Of a stretch of 64,000 bases of DNA, positions 20,643 to 32,375 are shown piece by piece. Source of the DNA: Grammothele lineata (taxonomy: Eukaryota > Basidiomycota > Agaricomycetes > Polyporales > Polyporaceae); NCBI GenBank assembly GCA_002150815.3, contig NDFF03000038.1:310001-374000 (forward strand). The letters are read 5' to 3'. The position numbers were made by a program, and so were the translations under genes. The notes below the pieces were generated by a model. It was not told the DNA's origin, ran no database searches, and was given only the letters and a program-made list of their open reading frames with translations. The first letter of the stretch is position 1; every line of letters begins with the position of its first letter.

Positions 20643-20930
20643 ATGCCGTCCACCTCTGCTAACGTTGCGGAAGCCATTATGCACTACACGGTAAGTCCGC
20701 CATTTAGTCTTCATGCTGCTTAACTCATTCTGACTATTGTGCTGAAGGTCTTCTCTTTGCAGTATAAGCTCGCAAAGATACCTTTTGTCGCCATCTTCGC
20801 AAACCTTGTCCACTTCTGGACGTTCGCAGTTGCATATCTCGCCGCGTCCTGGGCTCGAACTCCCGGCTCATTGGACAGGAAAATCACAGCGCTCATTATG
20901 AGTACATTTTCTTTGGCTACTATTGCTATC
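20643..20930 (+). CDS. possible membrane-protein gene fragment
   Basis: ATG 20643 opens MPSTSANVAEAIMHYT, then a GTAAGT donor at 20691 and an acceptor (TTTGCAG) near 20762. The next exon gives YKLAKIPFVAIFANLVHFWT, TFAVAYLAASWA and ITALIMSTFSLATIAI, that is, two hydrophobic helices around a short basic loop. After this I could not extend the model: downstream frames contain stops and no family motif. It may be the N-terminal part of a polytopic protein, or a relic. It lies upstream of, and in line with, the gene at 21615. Confidence 0.3.
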
Positions 20931-21614
20931 GTCAGTGACCTCCCTCTTTGTCTTTATCGATACTGAAACTTATGACGACGTTTACAGCGTCTTGCGCTGT
21001 CTGTGTAATCTCTAAATTCGTGTTTATACGTCGTTCAATAGACTTCTTCGTTGGCAAACTGTTGATCCCGCCCCCGCCAACCTGTCCCCTCCGACAACTT
21101 CGCATTTTGATTCACCTAGAAGATTGTGCGACGTATTCAGTGGTACATCTTGAATCGATCTCGAGAAACTTTACTCATGCTTACCGTCTATATGCCGACC
21201 GGCTATGCTTGACCTTCAACAAGCGAGGTACAGCGGGACATTATACCGCCTGCCAATCTCACTACTTGGCAGATGGTATCAACGCGAGAATCGCGCTCAC
21301 GGAGGGCATCATACTGCAACCTATACGACCCATTAATACACCTTCCGTAGGAGATGCTCCGGTATGTAGCACACATCCGGGCTTGGACCGGGTGTTGTGG
21401 GTGCGCAGCGTGGCGCTGCTCCCGCGCTCATCAGCGATATGCTCTCCAATCTGAGATATATGATCGGAAAGGCGAGGGAGGAAATACCTCTCGGGTCTCT
21501 TTCAGAGGGTGCTGGCACTCCCCTATTTGCAACTGTCTCGACGTTGTAAGATCCCTGAAGCAGTAGGGCCTGAAACGACTACAAGATCCTCCAACGCTGG
21601 ATTCGTTGGATAAT

Positions 21615-22863
21615 ATGGTGAGTTTATACACTACTCCACACTATACTGGTCTAGCTCTCATAACATGCTTCTGTGCTCATCTACATAGAGCAAAAACAAT
21701 CAAACAAGTATCCAGAGTATCCTTATCTCGACCGCAGTTGAGTCTGTGGTGTACGGTGCCTACCTCATTACGCATGGGCTTGGAATGTGGATCCTCCTTT
21801 GGTGGCCTCAGCCTTCGTCACACAAATACCGCAACATTGCTATTCTGACATCAAGCACGCTCATCTTCGCCGTTGCCACAACAGTACGTGCGTTCATGCT
21901 TTCCCATCCCATCATGAAAGTCGATACCTCGTAGCTGATTACAGTGTAGCATTTTATTCTGGCGATCAACCTCTTGGTGGTTGGGTTCTCTAGTCCGGAG
22001 GGTGTCGACGCTACGCCGTTGCTCCAAGCGTATAGCACAATCAACGTCGAACAACCTCTTGACGCCACTCGATTTGGCATCTACGTCTCTCAGACACTCC
22101 TCGCAGACCTCTTCTTGGTATGTTATCTGCCGTCATGTTTGTATCCGTTACTCACGGACGCACATGTTAGGTGTACCGACTGTACGTCGTGTGGGACCGC
22201 AAGAAAACGATCATCGCCGGGCCACTTACGCTCATCTTCGTTGACGCGTGTGAGTATGTCCGACCTTTTACTTTAATCTGAATGCTGATTCGATGTCTAC
22301 TATGCAGTCTGCGGCTACCTAGCATTCCTCTCTCCAAGAGGGCTTATTTCGGCTTTCTATGCCATCACCTTCTTGACGAATGTGATATGTTCTGGTATGC
22401 TTTTCTCTGTATTTCATTGGCTGGGCTCATATAGTCTCATCAGCACTGATTGTATCTCGCGTCCTTCGACTACGGGGATACTTGAGGAGCGCAAACTTCG
22501 GTGTCGTGATACTCGATATCGGCGCGGTCTCTGCGGCACTCATTGAGTCAGCCGCCCTCTATTCACTCGTATCACTCGTGCTGTTCATTACCTTCTTTGC
22601 GAGTCCGAACATCGGGTACCCCGCGTGCGCCAATGTCTTCACTGTACTCATCGTGAGTTTCTCTGACCTGCCGTGTAGCTGCATGGAAATGCTGATATAG
22701 TAACGCTCACGAACAGGGTTTCATTTTTTCGTTCATCGTCATCCGAATCGGCCTCCGCTCGTCGAGGATCATGAGACGAGCCGCGGACTCGGATCTGGAG
22801 TCGGGGAAAGTGGACATGAAGATTGAGACCTTCACCTCGCCACAATCACCGAGTTTCAATTAG
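21615..22863 (+). CDS. seven-TM membrane protein
   Basis: Exons joined by short GT-AG introns give a polytopic protein: VESVVYGAYLITHGLGMWIL, HFILAINLLVVGF, YVSQTLLADLFLVYRLYVVW, CGYLAFLSPRGLI, VSSALIVSRVLRLRGYLRS, ALIESAALYSLVSLVLFITF and GFIFSFIVIRIGLRSSRIM, about seven helices. The gene at 60998-62387 has the same plan and the same LADLFLVYRLYVVW / LMGDGFVSYRLWIVW landmark. This is a large unnamed family of agaricomycete integral membrane proteins. Start is uncertain: the best model has an exon of a bare ATG (21615-21617) followed by GTGAGT and an exon opening SKNNQTSIQSIL. The C-terminal tail is short and acidic to polar, ending at TAG 22861. Confidence 0.75.
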
Positions 22864-23118
22864 ATTACCCATTTCAGTGCACTGTAGTGGATCTGGGCGA
22901 TCAGGATCGTCTGAATTCATCGTGAATGAACGTGGTTCGGTCTTCTTTCAAACGGTCGAGATGCGCTCGATGATAGATACGCTCGCAGGGAAGAAATACA
23001 GTGATACAACGTATGGAAAAGAACATCAAACAATACGTCCTGTCCACTATCATTATTCGCCGGCACGAAACCTCGCGCTCAGAAGTAAGAGCAGTCACGG
23101 CAGATCCAGACGGTAGGC

Positions 23119-24461
23119 CTAAACAGCATAACACACCGGCTCGCCCGTGTTGTCAAAGCAAGCCGAGCTCGCGAGGGACGGCTGCATACCCGGGGCACGC
23201 GCGCCGTACTCCTTCTCCAGCACGCTCAGCCACTGCGCCTTCCACTGCTCGTCCGCGGGCGACGCGTCCCCGACTTGCGTGCGCGAGTCGCGCATGGTGG
23301 CGCTCTCGGAGAACGTGTCCTTGGTCCAAGGGGAGAACGACTCGTTGGGGTAGGAGGGGGCGAAGACGTCCGAGTGGGGAGTTGGAGATTTTGCGAGCGC
23401 TCCTGCGCTAGGCGGGTCGAAGGGGCGCCAGAGGGGCGAGTGGACGATGGCGAGAACGGCAGAGATGATGGTGACGTAGTTGTTGATGAGGAGGATGTAA
23501 GTGCCGTGCACGGGGTTGTGGTCGCTGAAAATCATGATGAGGAGCACGAAGTTCGCGAGGGCGGGGAAGACGAAGTTTGCAGCGAGAGAAAGGAGTGTGA
23601 GCGGGACGTGAGGGAATCCTGCTCGGCGTGAGACGGGTGGTATCATATATGGTGTAGCGGACAGTACGTACTCGCCGACGACAAGTTGGGCGTGCGCCTC
23701 CCGTTCCGACTGAAATCCTCTTGGCGGTAGAGCATGAGAAGTCCGGCTATCCCGCTGCATTGGGAGTGTGAGAGGCATCATCGAGTGCATGACAATATAG
23801 CACGTACGCGTTATCAAGTAGTTGTAAGATGATCTCAGCCTTAACCGAGGTCAGATCCCAAGCCACTTGCAGAGCGGAAATCGGGCTACTTCTGCGGTCT
23901 TGTGCATGTTGATGAATCTGGTAGATGCAGAATGATACGATCGCTGTCCGGCCGAGCTTCAAAGCAGATATCGGAAGGTAAATGGCGAGGCTAGACAATC
24001 GAGGAAGGACGCCGGGAGGGTATAGGGCGATGATTTTTAATAACAGGATGGTCTGGACGAGCAGAGGCACGAAAAAGAGAGTGGATGTAAGGAACGTGTT
24101 ATATGCGAGGTGGTCACTGTGGCCGAGAATCGCGCTCGACTGACGGCGAGAAAGTCGTGAGTAGACGGACTGAGCAGCGCTGAGCGGGACGTACCAGGTC
24201 GAAGATCATGACACCGCCCTGCGCGAGGCCCATAAGAAGGGTGATAAGGATAAGGATAAATACAGGTCGTCGCCGAAGGTAGGAAGAAGAGAAATGCAAG
24301 AAGACAGCAGCGATTGGAAAAAGAAGAGCAGAAAGTGCAGTCCCGACGAGCAGCAGACTCAGCACATCCTGCTGAGAGACAGCGACCGAACCATCGTTGG
24401 CTCCGCGTGAAAGAGTCGATGGAGCTGCGCTGCTGCTAGGAAAAACCATCGAAGAAGACAT
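23119..24461 (-). CDS. polytopic membrane protein, paralogue of 26374 gene
   Basis: Exon 1 (24461-24195) encodes a Ser-rich N-terminus and two helices separated by SSYLRRRPVFILI. Later exons give FLTSTLFFVPLLVQTILLLK, SLAIYLPISALKLGRTAIV, DLTSVKAEIILQLLDNA, then AANFVFPALANFVLLIMIF and YILLINNYVTIISAVLAIV, and a long hydrophilic tail ending at 23119. The RRRPVFIL loop and the position of each helix match the gene at 26374-27651 on the other strand, so the two are divergently arranged paralogues. Seven helices and an external N-terminus suggest a receptor-like protein; ligand and partner are unknown. Exon borders in the middle are inferred. Confidence 0.7.
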
Positions 24462-26373
24462 GGGGTACCAAGAACTGAGAGCGTGAACAATGAAGCCGCA
24501 CGCGGGGCAAGAGGCTTAAGTGCGCTCTGTCATCCGTTGGTGATCGCCTTCTGGGTTTGATGGACTATGGGGCAGAGAACCTGTCGTGAGGAGATGGATC
24601 GTAGCGGGATATGAACAGGAGGGCACAGCAGCGATGGAAGTGCGCCACTCACCGTCCGTTCAAGCTTCGCGCCTCCTGAGCCGCGACCGCACTCGCCTCC
24701 CGTCTTCGGCAAGGTTACAGGTATGCGGGCTTATTGACAGTTCCATGGAGCGCGGCATCAGCGAGACCATCTATGAGGACTTCCAGCGTCGCTTTCCATG
24801 CGATTGAGTGGCGTCCGAGAACCACTGAGCGCCTCAAGTGCGCCGCCGGCAGCTCTCAAGGAACGGCCGTCAGGGACTGCTCGACGCCACATATGGCGAG
24901 CAGGCGCACTGCCTTGGCCCGCCCGGGCAGTCGTATCTGTCAAGTTGTGAGTAAAATGAAGCGGATATTATACGGAAGCCGTAATAGAAGACGTACATTG
25001 CCTCACACATCCATGATGGCGTGCTAATGTCTTTCCGAATCTTCCAACCAAGACATACCGGCGGTATCAGGCACGTGCAAGTAGTCGGGAACCTCTGAAG
25101 GGGATTCCGACGAGGACTTGAGAAGAGGAGGTAAGGACATGGTACCCATAGAGTTTGAAGAGCTGAATAGACGTTGTCATCTGACTGTGAGTCGTCCGCT
25201 GACCGGTGTGACGGAGGTGTGAGAGTTTGATCGACGGCATGATGATCAAAGCAGACCGACCCCAAGCCCCCGCTCGAGAAGACAGTGGGCTCTCCGGTGA
25301 TATAAAATCCTCCTGCATCGCAAGATCGCAGTGCCGTCCGTAGCGGATGCTCCTGCTCCGAGGAGAGCTTTGATGCCCCCATTTGAATGGCACTAAGTAC
25401 TACCGTGCTTGAACTTTCGCCGACATCACCGTCGAGTCCCCTCTGCCTCCTGAGCGAGAGCCCCTAAGGAAATACGGGGTATATTAGATGGAGCACGTCT
25501 GTGATAGAGTGCGAGGAACGAGATGCATTCCTCACGCGGTCTTTGATGGTCGCTTGTCTGTGTCGAGCAGTTCGACATCTGCCAGTTCATGACGGCGTTG
25601 AGTTGTAAAACAGGAAGGCGGGACAAATATGCCACATCAAAGTTGTGGCGCCGGCTTTCCGGTCTCCAAGAGACGCCGGAAACTGTTGTCGACGTCCACC
25701 TCAGCGAGCTTGTCCGCCTGAACTCCCTCCTCTCGCCTGTTCTTCCTCCGCCCCACAGTCTTCGCCTACCAAGCATCAAATCTTCTCGCTTGTATTGAAA
25801 CAAGATTTTCTACGTCGTCAATTCTCCGTCGATAGGCCCCTCTCGCAAAATTTTCATGCCACTGCCGCGGACAGCGACTCGGATCGAGGTGTGGTTGGGA
25901 TGCTGAGACAATGGAGGGCAGTGATGCGCTTTGGTGTCAAGCTATCTGCGAAGACAGATATGCTTCGTGCGTATGTTTGTCTCCTAGGACTCGTGACCGG
26001 ACATCCCCCACGTCCACTTCTCAGAGATGGCCGAGCGTCGGGATTGCACGTTGAACCTCGTCGCCATGCCCCATTTCTCTCATCCACGTCACGCGATATA
26101 CTTTGCTCTTTGTACGTGATGTTTTGATACTATATCTTTATATCTCTGCCCAACGTCGAGCTGCTGCTGCCCCGAGAAGCACGATGATCATGATTGTCTT
26201 GATGCGAATGTTGTTGGCAGATGACAGTCATGAGATAGGTACGACTTCTCCGTTACTGTGCAACGCATGTTCTTCCAGCTTACCGTTGCCGCGGTATATA
26301 GTCCGACGGCCTCCACATTGCCCTATGCGAAAGGCTTGACGTCTCTCCTGCATGCGCAAAGCTGGTCTGCGCA
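24462..26373. other. intergenic between divergent paralogues
   Basis: About 1.9 kb with no supported gene. Frames near 25426-25803 (both strands) are rich in Arg and Ser and look like chance frames. The stretch must carry the promoters of the two divergent membrane-protein genes; I see no clear TATA box. Confidence 0.4.
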
Positions 26374-27651
26374 ATGTCCGCGGCTACTCCACCGGACGCG
26401 TTCGTCCCTCCTCCGGGTTTAAATTATGTGGCAGCAATCTCGCCATCTCTTACGTTTTTGATGATCAGCACGATATGCTCCTCGATGCTTATCCCTCTAA
26501 CTATCGTTCTGTTCCTTTTTTCAACCCCGGCGCTTCGACGCAAGCCCATCTTTATCTTGAACGCGTTATCCCTCGGAAGTGGTTTTCTCATCGGGATTCT
26601 TGCCGCCTACGGCCAGGTGCGTAATGTGTTGTATGTCTGTGGGAAGTGGACACGATGCTCACACAGTCCTAGATTTGTGCGATCCTTACGATCCCAGTGC
26701 ATAACTCCTTTCAAATCATCTACAGCGCGGCGTTCTTCATCTGCACATTCTTCGCCGAGGGTATCCTTCTCGTCCGCGTCGTTGCTGTCTACCCACCCTC
26801 CCAGCTCTCGCTGCTCCGGAACTTCGCGATCTACGGCACCATTATCGCCTTCAAATTGGCGCGGTTCGCGAACGTCATTGCGGAAACGGTTGTGCTACAC
26901 CAACTCACGGAAAAGGCTCTTAGTCCGATCGAGGTTGGCGAGATGGCGCAGCACACGCCGTTCACTCGTGTCGAGTGGTTCCTTCAGCTGTTCGAGACCT
27001 CGTGCGTCTGTTCTAGTTGTAGTTGAATCACTAAGTACTCATCCATAGGCAGATTCACATCTACTCTATTCCTCCTCCGTTTACACGTGGGCACGTTTCG
27101 CCGTCACAAGGAGGTATCTCTACACATTGACACGACGTCTTCCACCTCGGGTACGCGCCTCTCACTCCAGTAACGTTCCTTACAGCACGACTCACGCCTT
27201 CCCCACAGGCTCCTCCTATCTCTCCCGCCTTCGCGCGTTCTTCTGGATCGCGACTTCGAACTTCGTCTTCCCGGTCCTCCTCAACGTCGTCCAACTCATC
27301 TTCGCCTTCGCGGACCCGAACTTCCTCCACTCGCAGTACATCTACTCCCTCAACCTCTACGTTATCATCGTCGGTGTCCTCCTGGCCACAATATGGTGCT
27401 CGTCCACGCGCCCCGTCGAAGATGACACGAGTGTGGGCGCGAGGGGTGCTGGAGTGGGCGCGGGCGCGGGCGCGAGGAGGAAGGAGGTTCACGTGACGCT
27501 GTCGATGAGCATGCCGCAGTTCGCGGCGTGGTCCCAAACGGATTCCTCCAGTTCTGAATCGAGCTTAGACGCTCAGGAAGATTTGTCGGAAGCGTGGCGG
27601 GCGCGACACCAATGCGGCGCCGGGGAGGTCGAGAAGGGTTCGGTAGTGTAA
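26374..27651 (+). CDS. polytopic membrane protein, paralogue of 23119 gene
   Basis: ATG 26374 starts MSAATPPDAFVPPPGLNYVA. Helices in order: ISPSLTFLMISTICSSMLI, IVLFLFSTPALRRKPIFILN, LSLGSGFLIGILAAYGQ, FQIIYSAAFFICTFFAEGIL, LLRNFAIYGTIIAFKLARF, FLQLFETS, then AFFWIATSNFVFPVLLNVVQ and YIYSLNLYVIIVGVLLATIW, and a polar Gly/Arg/Ser tail. The LRRKPIFILNALSL loop after helix 2 recalls the intracellular loop of fungal STE2-type receptors, but that is only a resemblance. Roughly 300-350 residues with four introns. Function is unknown. Confidence 0.75.
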
Positions 27652-27996
27652 TAATTCTACGCTACGTATGTGTTTGTGCTGAAGTTTTGTAGATACTATG
27701 TACGATGTCTGATGCTATTATTATAGCGGTGCTGTGTTGGCCCACATGCTTTGAACAGAGGCCGCTCGGGCGACTTTACGGTAAAGGTGCTTCACTCGAT
27801 TCGCTCACCCACATGTTCAGCATCATAACCGCATGTCACCGCGCCGGCGGCGTTTTTCATATCGGCTATCTCGGGAGACAGCGCTCTCACGAAAATGTTT
27901 TCAGTCGCGCAACTCCAGCATTTCAGCTCTCAACAGCTCCCTCCATAAGTCTTCTCTGTAGTTTGCGTTCACAGCGACTACACGAGCTTGCTGAAG
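27652..27996. other. intergenic, no gene seen
   Basis: Short spacer between the membrane-protein stop and the GMC oxidoreductase start. Both genes are on the plus strand, so it holds the promoter of the second; no clear TATA box. Confidence 0.4.
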
Positions 27997-30162
27997 ATGA
28001 TCTTTGGGTTATGGGACACAGTACCAGAGCTGACGCCACCGCAGGTCGGCACCCCTGTTCCCATATCGACCCAGGTCGACCCGGACTCGTACACTTACGA
28101 CTACATCGTCGTCGGGGGTGAGTACGTCCTGCTTGTTTCCGTTATACCACACTTACAAACCCTCTAACAGGTGGCACTGCGGGATGCGTCCTGGCCTCAC
28201 GTCTCACAGAGGACCCGAACGTCTCTGTGCTGCTCGTTGAGAAGGGGCCCGTCGCTGACACGTGGTCATCGCGTGTCCCGCTGCTCTCGGGCAACATCTA
28301 CGACGAGAGGTCAAACCTATCGTCCAAGTGGTGGTCTCTTCCCTTGAGGCATGCCGATAATCGCTTCCTCGAGGTCATCCGCGGCGAGAGCCTCGGCGGG
28401 ACTTCGCGTGTGAACGGGATGCTGTACACTCGCGGTCAGTCGCCGACGCTCTTGTCTTGGCAACCGTCCGGAACGCTCGAGGGCTGACTCCGAGTGACGT
28501 GGGCTTTCTTACAGGCACACCGGGAGACTACAATCAGTGGAAAGCTCTAGGGAACGATGGTTGGGGTTACGACGACTTGGAGCCCTACTTCGTCAAATCT
28601 GAGAAGACGTTGACACACCCGGCATCTGCGTATAGAGGAAAGAAGGGTACGTGCTTAACTCGAGCGGAATGTGTTATGTTTGATTGATGATCTGTGAAGG
28701 TGTTTGGCTGAACCGTAACTTTATGGACGCTGAATACAAGATATTGGGGCAGTACGTATCTGCAGAAATCCGTCGTCGCGACCACTTTCTCATTTGGCAC
28801 GCGCAGCGTCCTACACGCCATTCAAAAGACTGGTGTCCAGCTTGTCGGCGACGTCAACGCTCCTGACGTCCCCGCCGCGCACGTCGGTGTCCTCGACATC
28901 GTCCAGAATGAGAACTATCAACGCCACTCTACGTTCTTAGCTTTCCTCCCGCCTCGCCTAACGCAAGAGCGCAAGTCTCGACTCAAGATCTGCACCAATT
29001 CGATTGTCCATCGGATTGAGTTAGAGCGCGATGCGAGTGGAGTACGAGCGACGGGCGTGCACATCCAAGCCAAGAACTCGCGCAAAGCCGACTTCCAGTA
29101 TGTCGCGAAAGCGCGCCGGGAAATCATCGTATGTGCAGGGGCGATTGGCTCTCCTCACGTGCTCATGCTTAGGTACGTTCACGCTTGGCGAATCCTATCG
29201 ACTTGCCGTTGAGATGACGTCAAACAGTGGCCTTGGACCCAAGGAGCATCTACAGGAGAAAGGAGTGCCAGTCATCGTAGACCTACCAGCGGTCGGTAGC
29301 CACCTGGTGAGTGGTTCACTCAATTAGATGTTGGACGTCCCTTCCTTATCTTACCTCCTGCCAGTCCGACCACATGGGTGTTCCTGTCGCCATCCAGGTT
29401 CCCATTGAGGACTCGCTTCATCATCTCGAAGTTAGTCGGCTGAAGGTTATCACGGAGCTCCTCAAGTACCTCATCACAGGTGGTGGCGCGCTCGCGCGCC
29501 CCTTCCAGAACCTGTCGTCATTCTACCCTACCCGCCTCCTCGACCCTACGCACGCCGTGTCCCATGCGAGCACCAACGATCTCGATGCGTCGATTCCCAA
29601 GAACCGCCCGGATATCGAGATGATGCTCATCGCGAATAACTGCGCCGATATCGACACGCACGGCATTGGCGTCTTCTCCCTCACCGTCACCCTCATCCGT
29701 CCGCGCTCTGAGGGCACCGTCCGGCTCGCGACCGCGAACCCTCGCGCACCTCCCGACGTCGATCTCGGATTCCTCTCTGACCCCGCGGACTATGAGCCTC
29801 TCCGGAAAGGCATCCGCATGGCACTCCACGTGTTTGCGGACGTTCGCGCGCAGGGGTACCCGGTCATCAACGACCTCCAGGTACCCCATGGCGGCTTAGA
29901 AGCAGATGACGCGACGCTCGACGCGTTCATCCGCTCGCACCTGCGCACGTGCTTCCACTACACATCAACATGTCGCATGGGCGCGAGCGCACACGGCGCG
30001 CGACCAAGCGTGGTGGATGGAGAGCTGCGCGTGCACGGCGTGCGAGGATTACGCGTGTGTGACGCGTCGGTGTTCCCTGAGATCATCGGCTCGCACACGA
30101 TGGCTCCGACCGTCGCCGCTGCAGAGAAGTGCGCGGATTTGCTGAAGGCAGCGTGGCGCTGA
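27997..30162 (+). CDS. GMC-family FAD oxidoreductase
   Basis: ATG 27997 (MIFGLWDTVPELTPPQ); about six introns. FAD-binding fold DYIVVG, intron, GGTAGCVLASRLTEDP near residue 35; GMC signature 1 GESLGGTSRVNGMLYTRG; GMC signature 2 around GAIGSPHVLMLR, with the last part across an intron (SGLGP). Near the C-terminus HYTSTCRMG carries the first active-site His and IIGSHTMAPTVAAAEKC the second conserved polar position (His here). Enzymes of this family oxidise alcohols or aldehydes with FAD, passing electrons to oxygen or another acceptor. No secretion signal is evident, so an intracellular role is more likely than an extracellular aryl-alcohol oxidase. Neighbours are a dehydrogenase, two transporters and a P450. 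Confidence 0.9.
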
Positions 30163-30622
30163 CCGTATGCCAGCCTTTCGACGATCATCGGTTTGCGTCC
30201 TGCGCAGGAGCAACTTACGCTCCCTCGACTGCATTTATGACGTACTATTTACGCATCCCATGTTATGAGGCGAGGCCGCCTGCCTCTTCCACGCTCCTAC
30301 AGAATGGAAGCTTTGCTATGAAGGGGAGTAACGTGCCCGTACAGACAGACACTAGACAGATACATACAGACACGGTGTTCACGCACGTATACAACCATGC
30401 CCGAAGACGATCTTGCTCACCGATGTGATGACAGATATGGCGGCCGCGTGCACGTGCCTCGCGTTTCATCAAATTTGGCATGTTTAAATCACACGCCCAG
30501 TTTGAACATACACGCTCAGATTCCTGCTGTGTCCTCAGCGCGGTGTTCCAATTGGTGGGAAACGAGCAGTGGTTTACTACCACGCTGCTCTTTCTCAACG
30601 CCTCTTGCACCGCAGCCACGTC
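30163..30622. other. intergenic, no gene seen
   Basis: Spacer of 460 bp between two plus-strand genes, containing a run of ACAGACAGACACTAGACAGATACATACAGACAC (about 30341-30373, simple-sequence-like). It holds the promoter of the dehydrogenase gene. Confidence 0.4.
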
Positions 30623-32072
30623 ATGGGTCTATGCCCACCTTGGAGCTCCGCGAGCGCTCGGTTCGATCCCCAACATGATCTCATGGATCTCACCGGGAAG
30701 GTGGTCATTGTCACGGGTGGAAAGTGAGTGCCGTAGAACTCACCGTTGTTCTAACATAAACGATTGTTGTGTTTCTACAGCAGCGGTATCGGTTTCTCTA
30801 CAATCAGGCACCTCCTGCGGCTTGGCGCGAAGGTGTACATGGCCGCGCGGAGCCAAGCTCGCGCGCAGGCAGCGATCGAGCGACTTTATGCGGAAGGGAT
30901 CCTGCCTGGAAAGGGATCAGTGGAGTGGCTCGAGCTTGACCTGAGCGCACCGCATACCATTAAGAAGACCGCAGAACGGTTCTTGGAGAAAGAGACTCGC
31001 CTGGATATTCTAAGTGAGTCGTGAATGATGGGCTCAAAGACTGTAGACAATGCATCTGACTTTGTATACGTCGGTTTGCGCTAAGTTCACAACGCTTCCA
31101 TGTTGGTCTTCCTTCTATATCTGTGATTACGCTGATGACCCTTATGATGCCTATGTCCATTGCTCGTAGTATGCGGAAGCCGTACTTCATAGGTCCTGAC
31201 GGTCAGTAAAACTCCCTTTCACTATGCTACTATGGGTACTGATCGCTATACTTCGCTCGCGGACAGGAATTCAAGAGGCAATGCTGGTTAAGTAAGTTCG
31301 ATCTCATACTGACTGTGTTCTGCGCGACTGATATGCTTCGAGTCATGTCAGCCCGTTTATCCTGACACAAGAACTCCTCCCTATCTTAGTTGAAACCGCG
31401 AAGGACACAAAGAACGATGTCCGCGTGCTTACGGTAATGTGTTCCATGTGCGAGTCCGAGAGTTTTATGCTTACGACTCCGCGATAGCTCACCTCGGATC
31501 TGATCGCGGTGATCAAGAACACTGACGTGCGTTATCGCAATATTGAAGACTTCAATGAAGAGTACCGCGGGCAGTTCTTGCCAGACCAACGACGCTACGG
31601 TGAGCCATCGCAAGCGGAACGCACCTTGCGATTATCTGGTCTCTCTGACTCCCTTGCGCAACCAGCCAAGTCGAAACTTGCAAACGCGCTCTTCGCTAAA
31701 CAGCTACAAAAGCTGTTCTCAGCTGACGGCGTCCCCGTCACCGTGATGGCCGTCCATCCGGGCTGGGTTTACACGGAGGGCGTCGCTGAGAAGGAGCCGA
31801 CTCTGAGCATTCCCGTGCTCGGGCCCGTGTTACGCGTCATCTACAAGGCCACCTTTAAGACCACAGAGGAAGGAGCGTACAGTACCGTCTTTAGCGCAGC
31901 CTCTAGCGCGGTGCGGGAAGATCGCGCGCGGTATCAAGGCGCCTTCATCATGCCCGATCGGAAGCAAGGAGGTGTGGTAGCCAAACCACCAGCGCCTCAG
32001 GCCGAAAGCGAGGAGCTCGCTCAGGAACTGTGGTCGACAACTGAAGAGATTTTGAAAGGGCTGGGTTTATAG
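30623..32072 (+). CDS. short-chain dehydrogenase/reductase
   Basis: Start ATG 30623 (MGLCPPWSSASARFDPQHDL). LTGKVVIVTGG, intron, N-SGIG gives the TGxxxGIG cofactor loop; LDIL followed across an intron by NNAS matches the NNAG element. The active site is split: exon ending RRY plus G at 31599, intron 31600-31665 (GTGAGC..CCAG), then AKSKLANALFAKQL, giving YAKSK, the YxxxK motif. Reading through this 66-bp intron stays in frame and would wrongly suggest that the Tyr is missing. The C-terminal half (VMAVHPGWVYTEG) fits the retinol-dehydrogenase/WW-oxidoreductase-like fungal SDRs of about 320 aa. Exons around 31020-31300 are poorly resolved. It follows the GMC oxidoreductase on the same strand. 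Confidence 0.85.
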
Positions 32073-32301
32073 TCTACTGCGCCTGCCAGCTGAATGTACT
32101 TCAAACTACGGGTCCCAATATGGTCATGTCAGCTCTGGATGAGTCTCTCTCGCGCAGCATTTATGAGACTACGCACCTCGGAGACCCAGTCAGTCTCTGT
32201 ACAGTTGCAGATTACTCAGACTACAATCATAGAGGATATCGGGGACAGTGACTTCGCGCGTTGATTGCGCGGCGTCGGCGATCGCTCGGCGGAGAACGAG
32301 G

Positions 32302-32375
32302 AAACAAACACCGACAAACATTCGCCACAGGCGCGTCACCCGTATGTCGTTCGTTCGAACCCTTCCCGTGCCTTT
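32302..32375 (+). repeat. dispersed motif, copy A
   Basis: GACAAACATTCGCCACAGGC followed by GTTCGTTCGAACCCTTCCC. One of six same-orientation copies of a motif with consensus roughly CAAACATAGACAAATATCCG then CCACAAGCGCG. Copies A, B and F continue into a TTCGA-containing box that resembles the B box or T-loop of tRNA genes. Confidence 0.65.

Noticed and set aside
31590..31690. Short-chain dehydrogenase lacking its catalytic Tyr (reads LAQPAKSKLAN)
   Set aside because: A 66-bp intron at 31600-31665 with GTGAGC and CAG borders is in frame when read through. Splicing it gives YAKSK, so the motif is intact.
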